Virus record (IMG/VR): IMGVR_UViG_3300030101_002520
Coordinates: 51,140-115,139 of that record
DNA: 64,000 nucleotides
Reading direction: 5' to 3' (one strand)
Origin: a virus
The notes below the pieces were generated by a model. It was given only the letters and a program-made list of their open reading frames with translations. It searched no databases and was not told where the DNA came from. Made by a program: the position numbers and the translations under genes. Shown here in pieces: positions 57,849 through 64,000 of this stretch (position 1 is the stretch's first letter; every line of letters begins with the position of its first letter).

Positions 57849-58427
57849 ATGGCACTAGCAGATAAAAAATTTACAGAATTATATGGATCAAGTAAAAAAA
57901 CAGCTATAGAGGCTGTTCATGCAGAAGGTTTACTATCACATATGGCAGATAATCCAGAAGATGATCCTTTTTTATCATCTGTTTTAAAAGAAATAAAAGA
58001 CTTACAAGAAGAGATAGATGCTCTTAGAACAGAGATCTCAACTAATAAAGATAAATCTGGAATAACAACTAGTCAAGCTAATGCTATTACAGCTAATACG
58101 GCTAAAGTTAGTTTTCCAGGATTTGGCTCTAAAAATAGTCAAGCGTTAGCAGGTAATACAACAACTATATCTACAGCACAAGCTAACGCTATAACTGCTA
58201 ATACAGCTAAAACTACATTTCCAGGTTTAGGCACTACTAGCACTACAGCATTAGCAGGAAATACTAATTTAGTTGGTATAGGTGCTAAGACAACATTATC
58301 ATTTGGAGATATGGTTGCTACAACAGTAAAAGGTAAAACAACATATAGTATAGTATTATCTGTGACTACAGATTTTGGAGGTAAAACAGGAAAGTTAACT
58401 AAATCAACAACATTAACACTAATATAA
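57849..58427 (+). CDS. Fibre-type protein with trimeric coiled coil and repeats
   Basis: This 192-residue protein has a helical coiled-coil part (EIKDLQEEIDALRTEIS, about 50-66). Two copies of a repeat then follow, (T/S)-x-AQANAITANTAK-x-x-FPG and ALAGNT, at about 76-140. Such N-A-I-T-A-N-T heptads are usual in phage fibres and tail needles. Probably a fibre segment or adaptor beside the main fibre. Confidence 0.62.
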   Translation: MALADKKFTELYGSSKKTAIEAVHAEGLLSHMADNPEDDPFLSSVLKEIKDLQEEIDALRTEISTNKDKSGITTSQANAITANTAKVSFPGFGSKNSQALAGNTTTISTAQANAITANTAKTTFPGLGTTSTTALAGNTNLVGIGAKTTLSFGDMVATTVKGKTTYSIVLSVTTDFGGKTGKLTKSTTLTLI

Positions 58428-58428
58428 C

Positions 58429-58773
58429 ATGATATATAATATAAAACAGAATCACACTGGCACTACAGATAATACACTACTTGGTCATGCTAAACAAGCA
58501 AATGGATTTACTTATAAGGTACATTCTTGTAAGATAGCTAATACAGATACAACTAGTGTATATGTTGCTGTAAAATTACATGACGGTACAAATACTATAG
58601 ATATTTTAAAAACATTTTATATAAGAAAAGGTTATACACTAGAATTATTTAATGAACCATTTGAATATCCGGATAAGTATGATTTAATGATTTCATTAGA
58701 TAATGCAGCATATCAAGTAAGTTGGGTTTGTAAAACCGAAGTATTAGAAGATATTGCTAAAATAGAATCATAA
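58429..58773 (+). CDS. Small beta-rich virion-type protein
   Basis: This 114-residue protein contains KVHSCKIANTDTTSVYVAVK, FYIRKGYTLELFNEPFEYP and LMISLDNAAYQVSW. The order of strands resembles the MATLT paralogs and other phage collar or fibre-tip domains, without clear identity. Its ATG lies one base after the stop of the preceding fibre gene. Confidence 0.55.
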   Translation: MIYNIKQNHTGTTDNTLLGHAKQANGFTYKVHSCKIANTDTTSVYVAVKLHDGTNTIDILKTFYIRKGYTLELFNEPFEYPDKYDLMISLDNAAYQVSWVCKTEVLEDIAKIES

Positions 58774-58813
58774 AAAAATACTTTAAACTTCTTTTATTTA
58801 AATTTTTTTTATT

Positions 58814-58821
58814 TATATTTG
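58814..58821 (+). promoter_or_regulatory. Host-type -7 element before the packaging block
   Basis: TATATTTG lies 29 bases before the ATG at 58851 in an A/T-rich 77-base gap. The -33 site is only T-rich. If used, it starts the endolysin-IHF-terminase block from a host-type promoter, unlike the other plus-strand blocks. Confidence 0.4.
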
Positions 58822-58850
58822 CCTAATTATTAATTTTAAAATATATTAAA

Positions 58851-59147
58851 ATGGCAAAAAATGAAAATATAGTTGAGCAAGATGAAAAAGATCTTGTTGA
58901 AAAAAGAGAGGAAATAACAAAATATTATGAAGAAAATATTCCTCATTTAAAAACTCAGCTTGAATATGAATCTATATTAAGAGATATTGAAAAAACTAGA
59001 GCTGAAAGATTACAAGCACAAATGTTTATGGCTAAGAGTCAAGCTGCTCCACCTGTACCACAAGCACCTCAAACTGGACAGACTCCAGAAAAAGCTGCTT
59101 CAACACCAGCTAAAAGAACCTTAAAAAAAGCAGAAACTAATGACTAA
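58851..59147 (+). CDS. Coiled-coil protein with Pro/Ala-rich tail
   Basis: This 98-residue protein has a charged helix (residues about 8-65, DEKDLVEKREEITKYYEENI) and a flexible tail with APPVPQAPQTGQTPEK. It overlaps the endolysin-like gene by eight bases. Possibly a scaffold-like or structural helper; no family recognised. Confidence 0.5.
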   Translation: MAKNENIVEQDEKDLVEKREEITKYYEENIPHLKTQLEYESILRDIEKTRAERLQAQMFMAKSQAAPPVPQAPQTGQTPEKAASTPAKRTLKKAETND

Positions 59148-59808
59148 ACCAATTAATATAACAAGGGAACAAATAGAGCAGACTATAAAGCAAATGACTG
59201 ATTACTTATGGTTTGAGAAAGGAAACTATAATCTTAATATTGTAGGTATCAGAAATTCTAGTACTGGCGCTAATGTTACTAATAGGTTTGATGATAAAAT
59301 TACATTATCATATAAAACTGGTGAGGTTAAAGATGACAATGGAAATATAATTACTCCTGGAGTATGGAAATTTCATTGTTATGACTGTACTACAGATCCT
59401 GGAACTCATTGGGTAGAAAACATAATGAGAAAAGCTGGAGTTGCAATTCTTAAACCTGGTCAATATAGAGGTAGTCACATTATAAGAAAACATCAAGGTA
59501 GATATGATGCATTAGGTCAAGATAGACCTGTAAAGGTTTATAGAGATAACAATAGAGATGGTCAATATAATCTTTATGAAGAATCTGTGCAAGAAGGTTT
59601 ATTTGGTATTAATATACATAGAGCTACTAAGTATGCAGGTAAAAAATCTACACAAGTAGATAAGTGGTCTGCTGGTTGTCAAGTAATAGCAGCCAATGAT
59701 GATTGGAAAGAGTTTATGAGTATTTGCAGAAAGTCAAAAAAAATATGGGGTAATAGATTTACCTATACTTTATTAGAGAGTGATAAAATATTAACTACAT
59801 GGCTTTAG
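59140..59808 (+). CDS. Probable endolysin, cell-wall peptidase type
   Basis: This 222-residue protein has FHCYDCTTDPGTHWV in the middle. GINIHRATKYAGKKSTQVDK then precedes WSAGCQVIAAND, giving H160 and S177-A-G-C180. A His before an S-x-G-C motif is the pattern of L,D-transpeptidase (YkuD)-like enzymes, and I recall the same block in lysis genes of other Bacteroidetes phages. It has no signal peptide, so it would need the holins at 24790 or 54701 to cross the inner membrane. Confidence 0.6.
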   Translation: MTKPINITREQIEQTIKQMTDYLWFEKGNYNLNIVGIRNSSTGANVTNRFDDKITLSYKTGEVKDDNGNIITPGVWKFHCYDCTTDPGTHWVENIMRKAGVAILKPGQYRGSHIIRKHQGRYDALGQDRPVKVYRDNNRDGQYNLYEESVQEGLFGINIHRATKYAGKKSTQVDKWSAGCQVIAANDDWKEFMSICRKSKKIWGNRFTYTLLESDKILTTWL

Positions 59809-60170
59809 TAAATAAAGTAGACAAGAAAGTTAAAATGAGTAAGGATGAGGTTATTAAATATCAAATCCTTACTTATTGCTTTTTAAATGATATACAAATT
59901 AGCAATTCTGATTTAATATGTTTATCAATTTTAGCAAAGAATAGTAATGTAGAACTTACTAAATTTTGTGAACTTATATCTACAAATGGTATTTTTAAAA
60001 GTGCTCAATCTTGTAGAAATGCATTGACAAAAGCAGAGAAAAAAAATTTAATAGTTAAAAATGGATCTAATAAAAAAACTATATGTATAAATCCTATTAT
60101 GAATATACAAACAAATGGTATAATATTATTAGATTATAAAATTTTAGGGTTTGAAGCCAAAGAGTCATAA
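59799..60170 (+). CDS. Hypothetical helix-turn-helix-like protein
   Basis: This 123-residue basic protein (DEVIKYQILTYCFLNDIQIS; FKSAQSCRNALTKAEKKNLI) has a predicted helix pattern that suggests a winged-helix DNA-binding domain. It overlaps the endolysin end by 10 bases and the IHF-like start by 20 bases, placing it in the packaging block. No named family. Confidence 0.5.
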   Translation: MALVNKVDKKVKMSKDEVIKYQILTYCFLNDIQISNSDLICLSILAKNSNVELTKFCELISTNGIFKSAQSCRNALTKAEKKNLIVKNGSNKKTICINPIMNIQTNGIILLDYKILGFEAKES

Positions 60171-60510
60171 AAGTTTTTTTAATGATGTTGCAAAAGAAGT
60201 GGGTGTACATAAAGATGTAGTTGAAGATTTAATTGCTTTTTATTATGGTAAAATAAGAAAAAATTTATCTAACTTAACAGATACACATATTAATATTTCT
60301 AATCTTGGTACTTTTAAGTTAAGAAAAAAAAGATTAGAAAAAAATATAAAAAGAAATAAAGATATTATAGGTAATCTTGAAAAAATGACCTATAAAGGTT
60401 ATGATAAGTATATACCTGTTAAAAATAAATTGCAAAAAATGGAACAAGCTTTAAGCATGTTAAATAAAAAATTAGAAAATAAAAAAAAATTTAGAAATGA
60501 GAATAAATAA
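60151..60510 (+). CDS. IHF/HU-like DNA-bending protein
   Basis: This 119-residue protein has an N-terminal helical part (FFNDVAKEVGVHKDVVEDLI). The strand motif THINISNLGTFKLRKKRLEK matches the (V/I)-x-(L/I)-x-x-(F/L)-G-x-(F/W) beta arm of HU/IHF proteins. Crassvirales encode such IHF-like subunits in the capsid/packaging region. It probably bends or condenses phage DNA. It has an extended Lys-rich tail. Confidence 0.75.
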   Translation: MKPKSHKSFFNDVAKEVGVHKDVVEDLIAFYYGKIRKNLSNLTDTHINISNLGTFKLRKKRLEKNIKRNKDIIGNLEKMTYKGYDKYIPVKNKLQKMEQALSMLNKKLENKKKFRNENK

Positions 60511-60823
60511 AATTATTGGAGCTTTTGGAAATTTAGATCAAATCTTAGAAGGTGTAAAAAATAAAATATTTAAAAAGGAAGATGTTGAACAGATAGCTGA
60601 TTTAAGATGGATGAAATGTGTTACTTGTAAAGCTTTAGATGAAACAGGTAAAGATTGTGCAGTAAGAGGAACTCAACCATGTTGTAGTGATTGTGGTTGC
60701 AGTTTAGGTTTAAAATTAAGAGCATTATCATCTAGTTGTCCTCAAGGTAAATGGCATGCAGTTACAACAAGTGATGGAGAAAAAGCTATTAAAAAACAAA
60801 TTAAAGATGGCAGTAATATTTAA
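60497..60823 (+). CDS. Cys-rich zinc-ribbon-like protein
   Basis: This 108-residue protein has MKCVTCKALDETGKDC, QPCCSDCGCSLGLKLR and SSSCPQGKWH, a set of four Cys pairs or clusters that would bind zinc. I recall this C-x2-C...CC-x2-CGC...SCP-x-GKW pattern from packaging regions of Bacteroidetes phages. It may bind DNA ends or proteins. Its end overlaps the nuclease start. Confidence 0.6.
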   Translation: MRINKIIGAFGNLDQILEGVKNKIFKKEDVEQIADLRWMKCVTCKALDETGKDCAVRGTQPCCSDCGCSLGLKLRALSSSCPQGKWHAVTTSDGEKAIKKQIKDGSNI

Positions 60824-61637
60824 ACAAGATGGTCACATATATGAAAGTCTAACTGATGATCTTGAAAAAGATAAGATAAAATGGACTAGTGTTACATCAT
60901 TTGTAGGAATGTTTAAACCTAAATTTAATGCTGAATCTCAAGCTAAAAAATCATCTAAAAATAAAAGATCTAAGTGGTATAAAATACCACCAAAAAAAAT
61001 ATTAGAAATTTGGAATAAAGAATCAGAAAGAGCTATTGAGTTAGGTAATTGGTATCATGATGAAAGAGAAAAAAGATTATTAGAATTTTCAACAATAGAA
61101 AGAGATGGCGTTGAAGTACCAATAATAAAACCTATAACTGATAATAATGGTATTAAAATAGCACCAAAACAAAAATTACTTGATGGTGTTTATCCAGAAC
61201 ATTTTGTGTATTTAAAATCTGCAGGTTTATGTGGTCAAGCAGATCTTGTAAGTATAGTAAATGGAAAAATTAATATACTTGATTATAAAACAAATAAAGA
61301 AATTAAGAAAAAAGGATTTACTAATTGGGAAGGTATAACATCTAAAATGTATAATCCTGTTAGCCATTTGGATGATTGTAATTTAAAACATTATAATTTA
61401 CAATTAAGTTTATATGCTTATATAATTAAAAAACATAATCCTAAACTTAAAATAGGTGAGTTAAAAATACAGCATGTTATATTTGAAGAAGAAGGTAAAG
61501 ATAAATATGGTTATCCTATAAGTAAATATGTAAACGGAGAACCTGTTGTAAAAGAAGTTATTATATATAAATTACCATACTTAAAAGATGAAATACAAAG
61601 TCTTATAATGTGGCTAAAAGATAATCCTCTATGCTAA
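60807..61637 (+). CDS. PD-(D/E)XK nuclease of the packaging block
   Basis: The ATG at 60807 is preferred, because the longer frame from 60756 runs through the previous gene. The 276-residue protein has KWTSVTSFVGMFKPKFN near the start. The core GLCGQADLVSIVNGKINILDYKTNKE follows (in two parts: GQADLVSIVNGK, then INILDYKTNK), and QLSLYAYIIKK after it. The D...D-x-K order is typical. Such nucleases are common beside TerL in crAss-like phages. It may help end processing or recombination. Confidence 0.75.
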   Translation: MAVIFKQDGHIYESLTDDLEKDKIKWTSVTSFVGMFKPKFNAESQAKKSSKNKRSKWYKIPPKKILEIWNKESERAIELGNWYHDEREKRLLEFSTIERDGVEVPIIKPITDNNGIKIAPKQKLLDGVYPEHFVYLKSAGLCGQADLVSIVNGKINILDYKTNKEIKKKGFTNWEGITSKMYNPVSHLDDCNLKHYNLQLSLYAYIIKKHNPKLKIGELKIQHVIFEEEGKDKYGYPISKYVNGEPVVKEVIIYKLPYLKDEIQSLIMWLKDNPLC

Positions 61638-62149
61638 TAAAATTATTTGATATACAGAATAATAAAGTTGTACCTACAGAACATTGTTATACACTAAAGT
61701 CTTTAAAAACTATTATGGATCAATATCCTAATACATATCTTTCCATATATCAGTATATATTTTATATGACGTGTCCTGATCCTGATATGAATCCTTTTTT
61801 CAATATGCCTGAACATGAGAAAGAAGATATGATTATAGAAGAAATAGGATTAGAAGACTCTCCAGAAGATGGTGCTATAAGACATGGTTTAGATACATGC
61901 AAAGAATTATATCAAACACCTACATATAGAGCATATAAAGGAATTAAAACAATGTTAGATAGATTAGCTAGATATATGGAAACTACATCTATTGAGCATG
62001 GAAGAGATGGTAATCTTACATCTCTTGTTAATACTGCTGCTAAATTTGATCAAATAAGACAATCATTTAAAGGAGCGTATAATGATATGAAAGATGAACA
62101 AAAAAGCTCTGTCCGCGGTGGGCAAGGGTTAGCATATGATCAATTATAA
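61631..62149 (+). CDS. Hypothetical packaging-region protein
   Basis: This 172-residue acidic protein contains FYMTCPDPDMNPFFNMPEHE, EEIGLEDSPEDGAIRH and a helical C-terminus with FDQIRQSFKGAYNDMKDEQK. I recall a conserved gene with this pattern next to TerL in crAss-like phages; a small-terminase role is possible but not shown. It overlaps the nuclease by seven bases. Confidence 0.6.
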   Translation: MLIKLFDIQNNKVVPTEHCYTLKSLKTIMDQYPNTYLSIYQYIFYMTCPDPDMNPFFNMPEHEKEDMIIEEIGLEDSPEDGAIRHGLDTCKELYQTPTYRAYKGIKTMLDRLARYMETTSIEHGRDGNLTSLVNTAAKFDQIRQSFKGAYNDMKDEQKSSVRGGQGLAYDQL

Positions 62150-62159
62150 ATTTAAAACT

Positions 62160-62459
62160 ATGATAAAAGAAAACGTAAAAAGTTATAAAGTTATTCCTAT
62201 TGGTAAAAGAATTTTATTAAAACCAGTAGAAGTTGTTGCAGAGACTACAACAGGTATTTTATTACCAGAATCTCAGATTCAACAAAAACCACAGGGAACA
62301 GTAGTAGCTGTAGGTCCTGATGTAAAAGAAATAGAAGTTGGTGATTTTATTCAATGGGTTATTGGAATGTCAGTAGATGATAAAGAATTTATACATGAAG
62401 GAGAGCGCCACATACTGTTACATCAAGATGCAATAGTATGTAAACTACAAGATGTATAA
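62160..62459 (+). CDS. GroES-like co-chaperonin
   Basis: The ATG at 62160 is preferred over the one at 62136, which lies inside the previous gene. The 99-residue protein has VIPIGKRILLKPVEVVAETT and GILLPESQIQQKPQGTVVAV, which then runs on as GPDVKEIEVGDFIQW. This is the Cpn10 fold with its mobile-loop region (TTGILLP). Phage co-chaperonins (T4 gp31) modify host GroEL so that large capsid proteins fold. It directly precedes TerL, overlapping by eight bases. Confidence 0.8.
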   Translation: MIKENVKSYKVIPIGKRILLKPVEVVAETTTGILLPESQIQQKPQGTVVAVGPDVKEIEVGDFIQWVIGMSVDDKEFIHEGERHILLHQDAIVCKLQDV

Positions 62460-64000
62460 AAAAGTACCTACATATAAAAATAATAAATGGGGCTATAAAG
62501 AGTTTGAAACTAGAGAAAGTTTTATACAATTTATATACACTTTATTTAAAGAACCAGGGCAGTATGATTTTGATGATACTGCCTATCTTTTTAATAAACA
62601 AGCTCAGATATTTAATGATCAAGGATTTTATTGTGATAAGCCTTTTAGATCTAAAGATTATATTGCTTATTGGAATGATCAAAAGGAAAAGTGTCAAGAA
62701 GGTGTTATATACTATGGATCAAAAAATGTATTCTATATAACCAGAGATTACTATATGTGGTTAAACTTCTTACCTATATTTGATAAAGAAGAAAAAAAAT
62801 ATGGCTTTGCTAAAGTAAGAGATGCTCAATATCATATGGCACTATATGAGTTATTAGCTGAACTACATTATAAGCATGCAGCAATATTAAAGAAAAGACA
62901 GATAGCTTCTTCATATTTTCATATGGCAAAACTAATAAATCAATTTTGGTTTGAAGAAGGATCTATATGTAAGATGGGTGCATCACTTAAAGATTATATT
63001 AATGATAAAGGATCTTGGAAGTTTTTAGATGAATATAAAACTTTTCTTAATGAACATACAGCATGGTATAGACCATGTACTCCTGAAAAAGTATTACTAT
63101 GGGAGCAAAAAATAGAAGTAAGAATAAATAATAGAAAAACCAATAAAGGATTAATGTCTAAAATACAAGGTGCATCTTTTGAAAAAAACCCAACAACTGG
63201 TGTAGGTGGACCTTGTACTTACTTCTTTCATGAGGAGGCTGGTATTGCTCCTAAGATGGATCAGACATATGAATATATTAGACCTGCTATGACATCAGGT
63301 ATGATGACTACAGGTATGTTTATTGCTGCAGGATCAGTGGGTGATCTTGATCAGTGTGAACCATTAAAGAACATGGTATTATCACCAGAAGCAAATGATA
63401 TATTTGCTGTTGAAACTGATCTTATGGATGATAAAGGTATGATAGGTAAAGCAGGATTATTTATTCCTGAACAATGGTCTATGCCTCCTTTTATTGATAA
63501 GTATGGTAATTCTCTAATTAAAGAAGCAATAGAGGCTATTAAAAATGAAAGAAGTCAATGGCAAAAAGAATTAAACCCAGAACAATATCAACTTAGAATT
63601 TCACAGAAACCAATGAATATTGCAGAAGCATTTGCTTACAGAAAAGCAGCAATATTTCCTCAAGCTATAATATCTAAACAATTAAAAAGAATAGAAGATA
63701 AAGAATATGCATATGAATTTATAAACTTAGAAAGAGAGAATAATAAAATAAAGGCAACTAAAACTAGTAAACTTCCTATATTACAGTTCCCTGTTAAAAA
63801 GAAATTAGAAGATAAATCTGGATCTATAGTAATGTGGGAGAAACCTGTAAAAGATCCAAAGTTTGGAATGTATTATGCATCTATTGACCCTGTATCAGAG
63901 GGTAAGACAACTACATCAGATTCTTTATGTAGTATATTTGTTTATAAGAATGCTGTTGAAGTAACAAGAGAAACAAAGGATGGATTAGAAACATTTATAT
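62452..64000 (+). CDS. terL: Terminase large subunit (TerL), 3' end outside window
   Basis: The frame opens at the ATG at 62452 and is still open at the right edge (516 residues visible). The ATPase part has KRQIASSY in the Walker A position and TYFFHEEAG as Walker B. The nuclease part begins with YYASIDPVSEGKTTTSDS, where an Asp should bind metal. The order is that of crAss-like terminases, which cut and drive DNA into the capsid. The start overlaps the GroES-like gene by eight bases. The portal and major capsid genes probably lie beyond the window. Confidence 0.85.
   Translation, partial: MYKKVPTYKNNKWGYKEFETRESFIQFIYTLFKEPGQYDFDDTAYLFNKQAQIFNDQGFYCDKPFRSKDYIAYWNDQKEKCQEGVIYYGSKNVFYITRDYYMWLNFLPIFDKEEKKYGFAKVRDAQYHMALYELLAELHYKHAAILKKRQIASSYFHMAKLINQFWFEEGSICKMGASLKDYINDKGSWKFLDEYKTFLNEHTAWYRPCTPEKVLLWEQKIEVRINNRKTNKGLMSKIQGASFEKNPTTGVGGPCTYFFHEEAGIAPKMDQTYEYIRPAMTSGMMTTGMFIAAGSVGDLDQCEPLKNMVLSPEANDIFAVETDLMDDKGMIGKAGLFIPEQWSMPPFIDKYGNSLIKEAIEAIKNERSQWQKELNPEQYQLRISQKPMNIAEAFAYRKAAIFPQAIISKQLKRIEDKEYAYEFINLERENNKIKATKTSKLPILQFPVKKKLEDKSGSIVMWEKPVKDPKFGMYYASIDPVSEGKTTTSDSLCSIFVYKNAVEVTRETKDGLETFI

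Noticed and set aside
62504-62740. 78-codon plus-strand frame near the right edge
   Set aside because: It is an out-of-frame reading within the terminase gene, whose true frame from 62452 stays open to the window edge.
1-64000. Stop-codon recoding (TAG or TGA read through), known in some crAss-like phages
   Set aside because: TAA, TAG and TGA all end genes at sensible places (for example TAG at 16953, 51949 and 53965; TGA at 12002), and long genes have no in-frame TAG or TGA.
1-64000. tRNA genes, CRISPR arrays, integrase or attachment sites
   Set aside because: No T-arm-like GGTTCRANTCC with matching acceptor stem, no spaced repeat array and no integrase or recombinase motif were seen; a proper tRNA scan was not possible.

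Overview
This window looks like part of a strictly lytic, AT-rich tailed-phage genome of the crAss-like type (Crassvirales), infecting a marine member of the Bacteroidetes, probably a flavobacterium. The evidence is: a giant protein with the DFDID loop of the crAss-like virion RNA polymerase; a large terminase beside a GroES-like protein, an IHF-like protein and a PD-(D/E)XK nuclease; a replication set of DnaB-type helicase, DnaG-type primase, family B polymerase, SSB, Sak4-like ATPase and uracil-DNA glycosylase; promoters of the Bacteroidetes TTTG-N19-TAnnTTTG type with no Shine-Dalgarno sequences; and C-terminal sorting domains of the Bacteroidetes type IX secretion system (T9SS). I found no integrase, tRNA, CRISPR array or insertion sequence. 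The standard bacterial code fits, because TAA, TAG and TGA all end genes.

Layout. (1) 1-11759, plus strand: two giant virion-type proteins, the RNA polymerase (cut at the left edge) and a LysM/PD-(D/E)XK-containing protein. (2) 11863-14117, minus strand: B12-dependent ribonucleotide reductase with two small partners. (3) 14181-25924, plus strand: small structural-looking proteins (four tandem paralogs and a LamG-like protein), an island of envelope-directed proteins (degenerate thioredoxin, Cys-rich peptide, 993-residue T9SS substrate, outer-membrane barrel, second T9SS-tail-like protein), a holin and many short Lys/Gly-rich proteins. (4) 25936-44374, minus strand: the replication, repair and nucleotide block, which also holds a MoxR ATPase/VWA-metallopeptidase cassette. 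(5) 44443-44940, one plus-strand gene; then 44927-51144, minus strand: small genes, a His-rich secreted protein, an SF2 helicase, an HNH protein, an SSB-like protein and an HTH protein. (6) 51512-64000, plus strand: an isolated highly structured transcription unit, a nuclease, a cluster of tiny basic proteins, tail fibres, an endolysin, the IHF-like protein, the GroES-like protein and TerL (cut at the right edge).

How it works together (inference). The virion polymerase is probably injected with the DNA. Minus-strand replication genes carry promoters that resemble those of the host. Several plus-strand late blocks are preceded by a different motif, TTTGTATATTATWATA. Late proteins build the particle, while a subset carries signal peptides and T9SS tails and is probably exported to the host surface before lysis.

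The most unusual signals are the phage-encoded T9SS substrates, the shared C-terminal GPNxxL tag on small proteins at two distant loci, and the MoxR/VWA-metallopeptidase cassette with two unrecognised partners. All family assignments were made by eye; no database search was run.
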